From the NCBI RefSeq assembly GCF_014863355.1, contig NZ_JACZEP010000002.1:434001-498000 (forward strand): a stretch of 64,000 bases of DNA, in the 5' to 3' direction. Made by a program: the position numbers and the translations under genes. The notes beneath the pieces are model-generated. The model was given only the letters and a program-made list of their open reading frames with translations, had not been told where the DNA came from and did no database searches. This document shows positions 25,656 to 34,918 of the stretch, in pieces. Positions within the stretch are counted from its first letter, which is position 1. Each line of letters opens with the position of its first letter. Source of the DNA: Aminobacter carboxidus (GTDB lineage Bacteria > Pseudomonadota > Alphaproteobacteria > Rhizobiales > Rhizobiaceae).

Positions 25656-27758
25656 TCAGCGGGTAAAGCTCTGGGCGTTGCCGGCGTCGACATTGATGAT
25701 GTTGCCGGTCGACTTGGCCGACATGTCGGAAGCGAGGAAGTAGACCGCCTCGGCGATGTCTTCTGGAAACACCGAGCGCTTTAGCATGGAGCGCTTGCGG
25801 TAGTGCTCCTCGAGGTCGTCGGGCTGCATCGCATAGGCTGCCGCACGCTGCTCGCGCCATTCGCCGGTCCAGATCTTCGAACCGCGCAGCACCGCGTCGG
25901 GATTGACCGTGTTGACCCGGATCTGATGCTCCGCGCCTTCGAGCGCCAGGCAGCGCGCGAGATGGATTTCGGCTGCCTTGGCCGTGCAGTAGGCGGCAGC
26001 GTTGGGCGAAGCTGCCAGCCCGTTCTTCGAAGCGATGAAGACGATGTTGCCGCCGATCTGCTGCTGCTTGAATGTCCGGAACGCCTCGCGCGAGACCAGG
26101 AAGTAGCCCTTGGCGAGGATGTCCATGTTGCGGTTCCACATCGACAGTTCGGTGTCCTCGATCGGCGCCGATGACGAGATGCCGGCGTTCGAAACCAGGA
26201 TGTCGACGCCGCCGAACTCGACGGCGCTGTCGGCATAGGCCGAGGCGACCCTGGCCTCGTCGGTGACGTCAAGCTGGACCGGCCGCACGAAATCCCGGCC
26301 GAAAACCTTGCCCAGTTCTTCGTTTGCAGCAGCGAGTGCAGTCTCGTCGATGTCGGCGATCATCACGCAGGCGCCTTCGCGCAAGAGGCGAACTGCGGTT
26401 GCCTTGCCGATGCCGCCAGCGCCGCCGGTGACGAAGGCGACCTGGCCGGCCAGCGATTTAGGCTTGGGCATGCGCTGCAGCTTGGCTTCCTCGAGCAGCC
26501 AGTACTCGATGTCGAAGGCTTCCTGTTCGGGCAGGCCGACATAGGTCGAAACCGAAGACGCGCCGCGCATGACGTTGATGGCGTTGACGTAGAACTCGCC
26601 CGAGATGCGTGCGGTTGCCTTGTCGGCGGCGAAAGTGAACATGCCGACGCCCGGCATGAGGTAAACCACGGCGTTGGCGTCGCGCACGGCGGGCGAATCC
26701 GCATGCTTGCAGCGATCGTAATAGGCCTGGTATCCGGCGCGATAGTCGTCCAGCGCCTTGGGCAGGGTCGCGACCACGGCATCGACGTCGGGCCTCGCCG
26801 GATCGAAATCGATCACCAGGGGCCTGATCTTGGTGCGCAGGAAATGGTCGGGGCAAGAGGTGCCGAGCGCTGCGAGATCGCGCAATTGCCGCGAATTGAC
26901 GAATTCGAGCACGGCGGCGGAATCGTCGAAATGACCGAGCTTGCGCACGCCCTGCTGCGAGATCATGCCGCGGATGCGCGGCATCAGCCGCGATGCGATT
27001 GCCCGGCGTTCGGCAGCCGGCAGTGACTGCGCGGCGGCGCCGCCAAAGGCCGGCTTGCCCTTCGTCTCACTCTCGAACCAGCCGATCGCCTTGTTGATGG
27101 TGTCGATGGTGGTCGTATAGCACTCCTCGGGCGTGTCGCCCCAGGTGAACAGGCCGTGGCTTTCGAGCACCACGCCCTTGGCCGCGGGGTTTTCCAGGCA
27201 GAACTTCTCGAGCCATAGGCCAAGCTCAAAGCCCGGCCGCTTCCACGGCAGCCAGCCGATCGCATCGCCGAAGATCCTGGCGGTCAGCGCCTTTGAATCC
27301 TTTGCCGCCGCAATTGCGATGATCGCGTCGGGATGCATGTGGTCGACGTAAGCCCTTGGAACATAGGCATGAAGAGGGGTGTCGATCGATGCTGCGCGTG
27401 GGTTGAGGTTGAAGGTGCAGTGCGTGAGATAGCTGACCATCTCGTCCTCATGCGCGAGGCCGCGATAGAGTCCCTTCAATATACGCAGCTTGTCCATGTA
27501 GAGGGTGGCAAACCCATCGAGCTTGATCGACGCGCTGTCGCCGCCCGATCCCTTGACCCACAGCACCTCGACTTCGGCACCCGTCAGCGGGTCTTTCTGC
27601 TTGATCTTGGACGAGGTGTTGCCGCCGCCATAGTTGGTGACGCGCTTGTCCGAGCCCAGGATGTTGGAGCGATAGACCAGGCGCTCCGGCTCGCTCATGG
27701 GCGCCGCCGTCGCGTCGTCCCACAGATTTGCAAGCCGCGTGGAGTTGGTGTCGGGCAT
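25656..27758 (-). CDS. rhaD: Bifunctional rhamnulose-1-phosphate aldolase / lactaldehyde dehydrogenase
   Basis: A 700-residue two-domain fusion typical of rhizobial rhamnose catabolism. Residues 1 to about 400 form a class II aldolase domain that splits L-rhamnulose 1-phosphate into dihydroxyacetone phosphate and L-lactaldehyde; the metal-site motif is HMHPDAIIAIA near residue 137 with VLESHGLFTWG near 198. Residues about 430-700 form a short-chain dehydrogenase with AFVTGGAGGIGKATA near 440 and the catalytic YCTAKAA near 590, which oxidises the aldehyde. The name follows R. leguminosarum. A good promoter with an overlapping dyad lies upstream, divergent from rhaR. Confidence 0.93.
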   Translation of the reverse strand: MPDTNSTRLANLWDDATAAPMSEPERLVYRSNILGSDKRVTNYGGGNTSSKIKQKDPLTGAEVEVLWVKGSGGDSASIKLDGFATLYMDKLRILKGLYRGLAHEDEMVSYLTHCTFNLNPRAASIDTPLHAYVPRAYVDHMHPDAIIAIAAAKDSKALTARIFGDAIGWLPWKRPGFELGLWLEKFCLENPAAKGVVLESHGLFTWGDTPEECYTTTIDTINKAIGWFESETKGKPAFGGAAAQSLPAAERRAIASRLMPRIRGMISQQGVRKLGHFDDSAAVLEFVNSRQLRDLAALGTSCPDHFLRTKIRPLVIDFDPARPDVDAVVATLPKALDDYRAGYQAYYDRCKHADSPAVRDANAVVYLMPGVGMFTFAADKATARISGEFYVNAINVMRGASSVSTYVGLPEQEAFDIEYWLLEEAKLQRMPKPKSLAGQVAFVTGGAGGIGKATAVRLLREGACVMIADIDETALAAANEELGKVFGRDFVRPVQLDVTDEARVASAYADSAVEFGGVDILVSNAGISSSAPIEDTELSMWNRNMDILAKGYFLVSREAFRTFKQQQIGGNIVFIASKNGLAASPNAAAYCTAKAAEIHLARCLALEGAEHQIRVNTVNPDAVLRGSKIWTGEWREQRAAAYAMQPDDLEEHYRKRSMLKRSVFPEDIAEAVYFLASDMSAKSTGNIINVDAGNAQSFTR

Positions 27759-27797
27759 GTCGGGTCCTCCCGGCGCGAGATCGTGCGCCGCTCTCGT

Positions 27798-27835
27798 TTG
27801 GCCGTAAAATCAGGCCAAGGCATGCGGTTTGTCAA
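27798..27835 (-). promoter_or_regulatory. rhaD promoter with overlapping operator-like dyad
   Basis: On the minus strand TTGACA (27830-27835) and TGATTT (27807-27812) are separated by 17 bases, a good sigma-70 spacing. The inverted repeat ttggcc (27798-27803) and ggccaa (27813-27818) brackets the -10 hexamer, so a bound repressor would block polymerase. RhaR is the obvious candidate. Confidence 0.6.
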
Positions 27836-27919
27836 TCGCAAAAAGATCGAACTCAATCATTGTGCGACGCATCATGATCTAGTTGCAGCGCGGTATGAGC
27901 AATTTTCATCACAATTCGC

Positions 27920-27947
27920 TTGCGCATCAAATCGATTTGCGTAAGTT
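27920..27947 (+). promoter_or_regulatory. Candidate rhaR promoter and palindromic operator
   Basis: A perfect 12-bp palindrome caaatcgatttg (27928-27939) lies between TTGCGC (27920-27925) and TAAGTT (27942-27947), which could serve as weak -35 and -10 boxes with a 16-base spacer. It is 45-70 bases before the rhaR start. It does not resemble the dyad near rhaD, so one of the two may bind another factor. Confidence 0.4.
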
Positions 27948-27991
27948 AGCTCATGGCACAGCCTTTTCGCGAAGCCATGGGAGGTGTTTTC

Positions 27992-28768
27992 GTGAACGAC
28001 CTGGTCCGCCAGCGGCAGATCATCGAGCTTTTGCGTGACCGGCCCTTTGCGTCGGTGCGCGATCTGCAGGAGCATCTCGGCGTTTCCGCAGCCACCGTGC
28101 GGCGCGACATCGATAAGATCGATGAGGCGGGCGGCGCCCGCAAGGTCTATGGCGGCATCTCCGCTCTCGATGGCGCAGCGCAGGGCACGGCATTTGCCCG
28201 GCCCTATGACGAAAACCGCGACCTTGCCGTCGAGCCCAAGCGCCTGATCGCCGAACTGGCCGCGACAATGGTCGGAGACGGTGATGCGGTGATCGTCAAC
28301 GGCGGCTCGACCTGCTTCCATCTGGGCGTCAAGCTGGCCGACCGCAACGTGCGGCTGTTCACCAACTCGATGCCCTTGGCCGGTTATCTCGGCGAGCACG
28401 GCAAGTGCAGCCTGACGCTCGCCGGCGGCGAATTGCACCGCGAGCCCCGGGTCATCTACTCGCCGTCGCAGCCGATCAATTTCTACGCCTCCAAGTTTTT
28501 CCTCGGCGCGCAGGGGATCAGCCCTGACGGCCTGCTTGAATCGCACCCGCTGATGGTGCGCTCGATCCAGGAGCTGAGCCACAACGCCGACCAGATCGTC
28601 GTTTTGGCCGACAGCCGCAAGTTTTCGATCCACGCCCGCAACGTCGCCTTGCCGCTGACGCGGCTGGCCATGGTCATTACCGATGATGGTCTGTCCGACC
28701 AGCACGCCAAGATGCTCGAAAGCGCGGGCATCGCGCTGCGCATCGCTTCCAACGGGGGCGGGACATGA
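27992..28768 (+). CDS. rhaR: DeoR-family regulator of rhamnose catabolism
   Basis: A 258-residue DeoR-type repressor. The N-terminal helix-turn-helix is VRDLQEHLGVSAATVRRDIDKI (in parts, about residues 18-39), and the C-terminal DeoRC sensor domain has NGGSTCFHLG near residue 95 and ADSRKFSIHA near 205. The effector is expected to be a phosphorylated rhamnose intermediate. I chose GTG 27992 over the ATG codons at 27953 and 27977 because gggagg lies 7 bases before it and because the family starts just before the recognition helix. It is divergent from rhaD and overlaps rhaK by 4 bases. Confidence 0.88.
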   Translation: MNDLVRQRQIIELLRDRPFASVRDLQEHLGVSAATVRRDIDKIDEAGGARKVYGGISALDGAAQGTAFARPYDENRDLAVEPKRLIAELAATMVGDGDAVIVNGGSTCFHLGVKLADRNVRLFTNSMPLAGYLGEHGKCSLTLAGGELHREPRVIYSPSQPINFYASKFFLGAQGISPDGLLESHPLMVRSIQELSHNADQIVVLADSRKFSIHARNVALPLTRLAMVITDDGLSDQHAKMLESAGIALRIASNGGGT

Positions 28769-30174
28769 GCGGCGCGCTGGCGGTCTTCGATCTCGGCAAG
28801 ACGAACTCCAAGCTGTTCGTGTTCTCGCCTGACGGCACATTGCTCGACGAGCGCCGCACCAAGCCGGTATGGCACGATTTTCACGGCCGAAGCGTGCTCG
28901 ACGACGAGCGTCTTTTCGGCTGGATGAACTACGAGCTGGCCGAGGTCGCAGCAGCCCATGACGTGACGCGCCTGATGGTCTCGGCGCATGGCTGCGCCTT
29001 TGCGCTCGTGCGTGGCAACGAGCTGCTGCATCCGATCCTCGATTATGAGCAGGAAGTGCCCGACGCGGTGGCCGGCGCGATCGACCCGATCCTGCCTGAC
29101 TTCTCCGAAACCTATACGCCCTGGCTGCCGCTGGGTTTCTCGATCGCCCGTCACATCTACTGGCTGGAGACCGAAGAACCCGAGGCGTTTGCCGCCACCG
29201 AAGCGATCCTGTGCTATCCACAATATTGGGTCTGGCGTTTCAGCGGCCGCAAGCTTGCCGAATGGTCCTATCTCGGCGCCCACAGCCAGCTTTGGGCGCC
29301 GTTACAGCGCGACTTCAGCTCGCTGGTCGAACGGCTCGGCTGGCGCGACCGTTTCCCGGCCATAGCGCCGGCGGGTGCCGTGGTTGGCGAGGCCCGCGTC
29401 ACCATGGCCGATGGCAGCACGCGCGGCATTGCCGTCCACAACGGCGTGCACGATTCCAATGCAGCACTGGCCTATTACCGGATGACCGGGCTGAGCGACT
29501 TCACGCTGGTTTCCACGGGCACCTGGGTCATCATCATCAATCTCGATTGCCCGCTCGGCGCGCTCGACCAGGAGCGGGACATGATCGCCAATGTCACTGT
29601 CAACGGCGAGCCGGCGCCGTCGCTGCGCTTCATGGGCGGTCGCGAATACGATCTCATCAGCGACAACTGGAACAAGCCGATCTCGCAGGCAGCGGTCGAG
29701 CGGGTGATGGAGCGCGGTGTCTTTGCCATGCCTTCATGGGCGGCCGGCGGACCTTTCCCCGAGACGAGGGGACATATCGTTGGTGGTGACGTTGCCGGCG
29801 AGGAGCGGGCAGCGGTCGCCGCCCTCTACGTCGCGATGATGACCGACCTGTCGCTCGACCTGATCAAGTCGGAAAATCTCCTCGTCGTCGATGGCGGCCT
29901 GGCGAAGATCGACCTTTTCACCGCAATGCTGGCGCAGCTGCGTCCGAGCCAGACGGTGGTGCGCTCGATGATGAGCGAGGGCTCGGCGACGGGCGCCGCC
30001 GCGCTGGCCTTCAAGGCGCTTGGTTTGACACCATTCAAGGACGAGACTGTTGCGGTCATCGCAGGCCGCATTCCCGGTCTCGAGGCTTACCGTAGCAGCT
30101 GGCGCGAACTGGCCGACGCCGCGCGGGCCGCTGCCAGAGCTGTGAAGCCTGATGCGAGAGAGGCGAGCCGATGA
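28765..30174 (+). CDS. rhaK: Rhamnulokinase / rhamnose kinase (FGGY family)
   Basis: A 469-residue FGGY kinase. The ATP-domain start LAVFDLGKTNSKLFVF, the sugar-site region GVHDSNAALAYY near residue 232 and VSTGTWVIIINL near 248 are present. It phosphorylates L-rhamnulose (or rhamnose, which is unsettled for the rhizobial enzyme). In R. leguminosarum RhaK is also needed for activity of the RhaSTPQ transporter, and here it is translationally coupled to both rhaR and rhaT (4-base overlaps), consistent with that link. It is unlike the second FGGY kinase at 35982. Confidence 0.87.
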   Translation: MSGALAVFDLGKTNSKLFVFSPDGTLLDERRTKPVWHDFHGRSVLDDERLFGWMNYELAEVAAAHDVTRLMVSAHGCAFALVRGNELLHPILDYEQEVPDAVAGAIDPILPDFSETYTPWLPLGFSIARHIYWLETEEPEAFAATEAILCYPQYWVWRFSGRKLAEWSYLGAHSQLWAPLQRDFSSLVERLGWRDRFPAIAPAGAVVGEARVTMADGSTRGIAVHNGVHDSNAALAYYRMTGLSDFTLVSTGTWVIIINLDCPLGALDQERDMIANVTVNGEPAPSLRFMGGREYDLISDNWNKPISQAAVERVMERGVFAMPSWAAGGPFPETRGHIVGGDVAGEERAAVAALYVAMMTDLSLDLIKSENLLVVDGGLAKIDLFTAMLAQLRPSQTVVRSMMSEGSATGAAALAFKALGLTPFKDETVAVIAGRIPGLEAYRSSWRELADAARAAARAVKPDAREASR

Positions 30175-31685
30175 GCAGTCCTGTCGCCTATGTCAGCCTG
30201 ACCGGCATGTCCAAGTCCTTCGGCGGCGTGAAGGTGCTTAAGGAGGTGAGCTTCGACGTCCGCCCGGGCGAGGTGCATGCGCTGCTGGGCGAGAACGGTG
30301 CCGGCAAGTCGACGCTGATCAAGATGATGTCGGGTCTCTATACGCCTGACGCCGGCACCATCGTGGTCGACGGCAAGGAGCTGAAGTTTTCCTCGACGCG
30401 CGACGCGGGTGCTGCCGGCATTGCCACTGTCTACCAGGAACTGCTGTTGTTTCCCGAGCTGTCGGTGGCCGAGAACGTCTTCCTTGGTAATTATCCGCGT
30501 ACCAGCGCCGGTATCATTGACTGGGCCGAGGTGCGGCGGCGTACACGCGATCTGCTCGACCAGCTCGACACCTATGACCTCGACGTCGATACCAAGGTGC
30601 TGAGCCTGTCGGTCGCCCAGCGCCAGCGCGTCGAGATTGCCAAGGCGCTGAGCAAGAACGCCCGTATCCTGATCATGGACGAGCCGACGGCGTCGCTGGT
30701 CGAGTCCGACGTTCAGCGGCTCATGGCAGTGGTCCGGCAGTTGCGCGAGCGCGGCGTCGGCATCGTTTATGTCAGCCATCGTATGCCCGAGATCTTCGCG
30801 TTGGCCGACCGCGTGACGGTGCTGCGCGACGGCGCTCATGTCGCGACCAGGGACATCGGCGAGGTCGATGAGAACCAGCTCGTCTCGATGATGGTCGGCC
30901 GGTCGATCGAGAGTCTGTTTCCGAAGGCGGACGCCAGTATCGGCGAGACCGTGCTTAAGGTGACGAACCTCAATCATGGCCGCCACGTGCGTGACATTTC
31001 CTTCGAACTCAAACGCGGCGAGATCCTCGGCATTGCCGGCCTCGTGGGCAGCGGCCGCACCGAACTGGCGCTGACCCTGTTCGGCATGACGCCGGCTACT
31101 TCCGGCGAGATCGCCATGGAAGGCAAGGTGGTTCGTATCGGATCGCCGCGTCAGGCGCGCGATCTCGGCATTGCCTATGTGCCAGAGGATCGCGGCCAGC
31201 AGGGCTTGGTCAAGGCCATGGCGATCCGCAAGAACGTGTCGATGGCGACCATAGAGCGGCTGTCGTCGGGCATCTTCATCAAGGCTGGCGAGGAGGCGCA
31301 GCGCGCGCTCGACGCGGTCAAGCGGCTCAGCATCCGCTGCCGCAACATCGGCCAGCCGGTCGGCGAACTCTCAGGCGGCAATCAGCAGAAGGTGGTCATA
31401 GCCAAGTGGCTGGAGACCAAGCCGAAGGTGCTGATCCTCGACGAGCCGACGCGCGGCGTCGATGTCGGCGCCAAGGCCGAGATCCATACGATCATGGGTG
31501 AGCTGGTGAAGCAGGGCGTGGCCATCATCATGATTTCGAGCGAACTGCCGGAGGTTCTCGGCATGAGTGACCGCGTGCTGGTGATCAGCGGCGGCTGCAT
31601 CACCGGCGAAATCGCCCGCGCCGAAGCCACGCCCGAACGCGTCGGCGCCGCCATGACCGCGCATCGCACCGGAGAGGCCGCATGA
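30171..31685 (+). CDS. rhaT: Rhamnose ABC transporter, double ATPase
   Basis: A 504-residue CUT2-type ATPase with two nucleotide-binding domains. Domain 1 has GENGAGKST near residue 41 and Walker B ILIMDEPTASL near 164. Domain 2 has a degenerate Walker A (GLVGSGRTE near 290) but an intact LSGGNQQK signature near 400 and LILDEPTRGVDVG near 422. It powers import through RhaP and RhaQ. It overlaps rhaK and rhaP by 4 bases each. RhaT here is the rhizobial name and should not be confused with the E. coli rhamnose-proton symporter. Confidence 0.92.
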   Translation: MSSPVAYVSLTGMSKSFGGVKVLKEVSFDVRPGEVHALLGENGAGKSTLIKMMSGLYTPDAGTIVVDGKELKFSSTRDAGAAGIATVYQELLLFPELSVAENVFLGNYPRTSAGIIDWAEVRRRTRDLLDQLDTYDLDVDTKVLSLSVAQRQRVEIAKALSKNARILIMDEPTASLVESDVQRLMAVVRQLRERGVGIVYVSHRMPEIFALADRVTVLRDGAHVATRDIGEVDENQLVSMMVGRSIESLFPKADASIGETVLKVTNLNHGRHVRDISFELKRGEILGIAGLVGSGRTELALTLFGMTPATSGEIAMEGKVVRIGSPRQARDLGIAYVPEDRGQQGLVKAMAIRKNVSMATIERLSSGIFIKAGEEAQRALDAVKRLSIRCRNIGQPVGELSGGNQQKVVIAKWLETKPKVLILDEPTRGVDVGAKAEIHTIMGELVKQGVAIIMISSELPEVLGMSDRVLVISGGCITGEIARAEATPERVGAAMTAHRTGEAA

Positions 31686-32683
31686 TGACGACGACAGTCG
31701 AAGCGACCGCCCGTTCGCGCGCAGCACCGCAGCGCCCGGGCTTCTTCAAGCGGCTATTCGCCGAATACGGCCAGGAAATCGTCGTGCTGGCCGCCATCGT
31801 CGTCCTGTTTGCCGTGGTGACGATGGTCAATCCGCGCTTCATCAGCGCCAACAATTTGACCACCATCTTTTCCGGCAACGCCTACATCGCAGTCGCTGCG
31901 ATCGGCATGGCGATGGTCATTGTCACCGGCAACATCGACGTTTCGGTCGGCGCGCTGATCGGCGTGCTGGCGACCATCTCGGGTTCGCTTGCGGTCGCCG
32001 GCTATCCGATCTGGTTTGCCTGGCTGGCGCCGGTGCTGGTCGGTATGGCGGTCAACGCCATCATCGGCATCCTGGTCGCCTATGCCAGGATACCATCCAT
32101 CGTCGTGACGCTCGGCGCGCTGTCGATCCTGCGCGGCGGCCTGATCAGCGTCACAGGCGGGACCTGGATCACCGACTTGCCGCCTGATTACCTGATCGCC
32201 CAGAAGCAGATCCTCGGATTGCCGGTGCCGCTGGTGTTCATGGTCGTGCTGACGCTGCTTGCGGCGTTCTGGATGCGCTACACCGCCTTCGGCCGCTCGC
32301 TCTATGCCGTCGGCGGCAATGCCGAGGCCGCGCTTGCGACCGGCATTCCGATCGCCCGCCGCACCGTCGCCGTCTTCGTCATCCACGGCGCCTTTGCCGG
32401 CCTGGCCACCATCCTGTTTGCCACCCAGTTGCAGGTCATCCAGTCGACGGTGCCGCCCAATCTCGAACTCACCGTCATTACCGCGGCCGTCATCGGAGGC
32501 GTTTCGATCCTCGGCGGCTCGGGCACGGTCATCGGGTCGACGCTGGCGACCATCCTGTTCGCCACCATCGGATCGGCCCTGATCTTCGTCAACGTTTCGG
32601 CCTACTGGCTGCGCGCCGTGATCGGCCTGCTGATCCTGGCGACCGTGCTGGCCGACATGCTGCGCCGGCGCGGCAGAAGCTGA
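31682..32683 (+). CDS. rhaP: Rhamnose ABC transporter permease 1
   Basis: A 333-residue inner-membrane permease of the RbsC/CUT2 type, with 8-10 hydrophobic segments. The family motif AIGMAMVIVTGNIDVSVGALIGV (in parts, about residues 70-92) and the C-terminal TAAVIGGVSILGGSGTVIG near 270 are clear. It overlaps rhaT by 4 bases and lies 10 bases before rhaQ. Together RhaP and RhaQ would form a heterodimeric channel, unlike the single permease of the minus-strand operon at 43656. Confidence 0.9.
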   Translation: MMTTTVEATARSRAAPQRPGFFKRLFAEYGQEIVVLAAIVVLFAVVTMVNPRFISANNLTTIFSGNAYIAVAAIGMAMVIVTGNIDVSVGALIGVLATISGSLAVAGYPIWFAWLAPVLVGMAVNAIIGILVAYARIPSIVVTLGALSILRGGLISVTGGTWITDLPPDYLIAQKQILGLPVPLVFMVVLTLLAAFWMRYTAFGRSLYAVGGNAEAALATGIPIARRTVAVFVIHGAFAGLATILFATQLQVIQSTVPPNLELTVITAAVIGGVSILGGSGTVIGSTLATILFATIGSALIFVNVSAYWLRAVIGLLILATVLADMLRRRGRS

Positions 32684-32693
32684 GGGCGACAAG

Positions 32694-33641
32694 ATGAACC
32701 TGAGATCCCTCATCCGCCACGAGACGTTGCTGGCCCTGCTGCTGGTCATCGTCCTGATCGTGCTGTCGTTCCAGTCGGACCGCTTCTTCACCGTCGACAA
32801 TCTGCTCAACCAGGGCCGGCTGATGACCGAGATCGGCCTGATCGCGATTGCCATGACCTTCGTCATCGCCACCGGCGGCATCGACCTGTCGGTCGGCTCG
32901 ATCCTCGGGCTCACCGCCATCCTGACGGGCGTGTTCTGGCAGAATGTCGGTCTGCCGCTGCCGGTGGCAGCAACGGCAGCGATCGCCGCCGGCACCTTTG
33001 CCGGCTTCGTCAACGGCGTCATCATCACGCGGTTCCGCGTGCCGCCGCTGATCGCGACGCTGGCGACGCTGGCGCTCTATCGCGGCCTCGCTGAAGGCAT
33101 CAGCCAGGCGCGGTCGGTGCGCGGCTATCCCGAATGGTTCTACGTGCTCGGCCAGAAGGACGTGCTCGGCGTGCCGACGCAGCTGTGGATCTTGCTGCTT
33201 GCCGCCGTCGTTGCCTCGATCATCCTCGCCTACACGACCTGGGGTCGCACGGTTTATGCCGTCGGCTCCAACGAGGTCGCCAGCCGCTTCTCGGGCCTGT
33301 CAGTCGAAAAGACCAAGCTCGCGCTCTACACCGCTTCCGGCTTCGCGGCTGCGGTGGCCGCGGTGATCTTTGTGTCCCGCGTTTCCACCACACGTTCCGA
33401 CATGGGCACCGGCATCGAGCTCGACGCCATCACCGCGGTGGTTCTCGGTGGCACCTCGATCTTTGGCGGACGCGGCACGATCATCGGCACCATCATCGGC
33501 CTTTGCCTGATCCAGGCGTTGAAGAATGGCCTGTCGCTTGCCGGCATCAAGGGTGACGGCACGATCATGCTGATCGGCGCGGTGCTTATCCTGGCGATCC
33601 TCGCCAGCAACCTCTTCGAGAGGAGCGGCACTCGAACCTAG
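32694..33641 (+). CDS. rhaQ: Rhamnose ABC transporter permease 2
   Basis: A 315-residue CUT2 permease. It has IAIAMTFVIATGGIDLSVGSILGL (in parts, about residues 48-72) and TAVVLGGTSIFGGRGTIIGT (about 248-267), the same landmarks as RhaP. About 8-10 hydrophobic helices are visible. A short spacer separates it from rhaP, and rhaS follows after 59 bases with its own strong ribosome binding site. Confidence 0.9.
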   Translation: MNLRSLIRHETLLALLLVIVLIVLSFQSDRFFTVDNLLNQGRLMTEIGLIAIAMTFVIATGGIDLSVGSILGLTAILTGVFWQNVGLPLPVAATAAIAAGTFAGFVNGVIITRFRVPPLIATLATLALYRGLAEGISQARSVRGYPEWFYVLGQKDVLGVPTQLWILLLAAVVASIILAYTTWGRTVYAVGSNEVASRFSGLSVEKTKLALYTASGFAAAVAAVIFVSRVSTTRSDMGTGIELDAITAVVLGGTSIFGGRGTIIGTIIGLCLIQALKNGLSLAGIKGDGTIMLIGAVLILAILASNLFERSGTRT

Positions 33642-33700
33642 GGAGAGCAACGTCCTTCACTGCCGCTCTACAGTGTCCGGACGATCAATTGGAGGATTGA

Positions 33701-34807
33701 ATGCGTAACGTAGTACTTTCCGCGCTCTTGGCCTTGTCCTTCTCGACAAGCCTCAGCCATGCCCAGTCCGTCTGGACTGGCGGTGACGACCTGCCCACCA
33801 ACCCGCTGGCCTGCGATGCCACGCCGGCGACTGCCGCCGCCAAGCCTTATGATGGCGGCCAGCCAACCAATGCGCCTGACCGCAAGGGCAAGACGATCAA
33901 GGTGGTCGACGTGCCCAAACTGGTCGGCATCGGCTATTTCAATGCCACATCAAAGGGCATCGCCGACGCCGCCAAGGAAATGGGTACGATGGACGCCAAG
34001 ACCGATGGTCCATCCAAGGCCAACATCGATGACCAGGTCACGCTGATCGACAACTACATCACCTCCGGCGTCGACGGCATCCTGTTCGCCGCCAACGACC
34101 CGGTCGCCATCGCACCGGTGCTGAAGAAGGCACTCGGCGCCGGCATCAACGTCGTCGGTTATGACGCCAATTCGTCGCCCGATGCCCGCCAGTGGTTCGT
34201 CAACCAGGCCGAATTCAACGGTATCGCCAAGGCCATGGTCGACTCGATGGCAACCGAAATCGGTGACGAGGGCGCCTTTGCCATCGTCACTTCGACCTTC
34301 ACCACGCCCAACCAGGCGCGCTGGATCGCCGAGATGCAGGCCTACCAGGCCAAGTGCCATCCCAAGATGAAGTGGCTCGAGACCGTCGAGGCGCAGGAAG
34401 ACAACATCCTGTCCTTCAACCAGTCGAACACGCTCATCAACAAGTATGGCGACGAGCTCAAGGGCATCTTCGGCATGACCAGCGTGGCGACACCGGCCGC
34501 TGCCGACGCTGTGACCCAGGCCAAGAAGTGCGGCAGCGTCGCCGTTGTCGGCCTGGCCACGCCGAACGCGATGAAGCCCTATGTCGGCGCCGGCTGCGTC
34601 AAGTCGGTTGTGCTGTGGAACCCGGTCGACCTTGGCTATGCCGCGGCCTTCGTGCTGCGTGCCGTCGCCGATGGCTCGCTCGCCCCGGGTGCAACCTCGG
34701 TGAAGGCCGGCAAGCTTGGCGACCTCTCGGTCATCAACGGTTCCGAGATCCTGCTTGGCGCGCCGACCGTCTTCAACAAGGACAACATCAACAACTTCGA
34801 CTTCTGA
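33701..34807 (+). CDS. rhaS: Rhamnose-binding periplasmic protein
   Basis: A 368-residue periplasmic binding protein of the RbsB-like family. The signal peptide MRNVVLSALLALSFSTSLSHAQS has a likely cut after SHA, about residue 20-22. Ligand-binding landmarks are FNATSKGIADAAKEMG near residue 80, NDPVAIAPVLKKALGAGINVVGYD (in parts, about 128-150) and the hinge region IFGMTSVATPAAADAV near 253. An aggatt-type ribosome binding site (ttggagg) precedes ATG 33701. It is followed by three hairpins that may stabilise its mRNA, in keeping with the high copy number needed for binding proteins. Confidence 0.9.
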   Translation: MRNVVLSALLALSFSTSLSHAQSVWTGGDDLPTNPLACDATPATAAAKPYDGGQPTNAPDRKGKTIKVVDVPKLVGIGYFNATSKGIADAAKEMGTMDAKTDGPSKANIDDQVTLIDNYITSGVDGILFAANDPVAIAPVLKKALGAGINVVGYDANSSPDARQWFVNQAEFNGIAKAMVDSMATEIGDEGAFAIVTSTFTTPNQARWIAEMQAYQAKCHPKMKWLETVEAQEDNILSFNQSNTLINKYGDELKGIFGMTSVATPAAADAVTQAKKCGSVAVVGLATPNAMKPYVGAGCVKSVVLWNPVDLGYAAAFVLRAVADGSLAPGATSVKAGKLGDLSVINGSEILLGAPTVFNKDNINNFDF

Positions 34808-34892
34808 GGTCGAAGCGGGAGACGCCCATCGCCTTGGGCGTCTCTCCAAGAAAGGCACGGAGCCGGCTGATATCAGTATGTCGGCCGGCTCC
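34795..34892 (+). promoter_or_regulatory. Three tandem hairpins at the end of rhaS
   Basis: Hairpin 1 has arms cttcgac (34795-34801) and gtcgaag (34809-34815) and includes the rhaS stop in its loop. Hairpin 2 pairs gagacgccc (34819-34827) with gggcgtctc (34836-34844). Hairpin 3 pairs ggagccggc (34859-34867) with gccggctcc (34884-34892). All arms are perfect. None is followed by a T-run, so mRNA protection or attenuation is likelier than full termination. Confidence 0.65.
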
Positions 34893-34918
34893 GCCCCTGA
34901 ACTGGAAAGGACCCTCGC

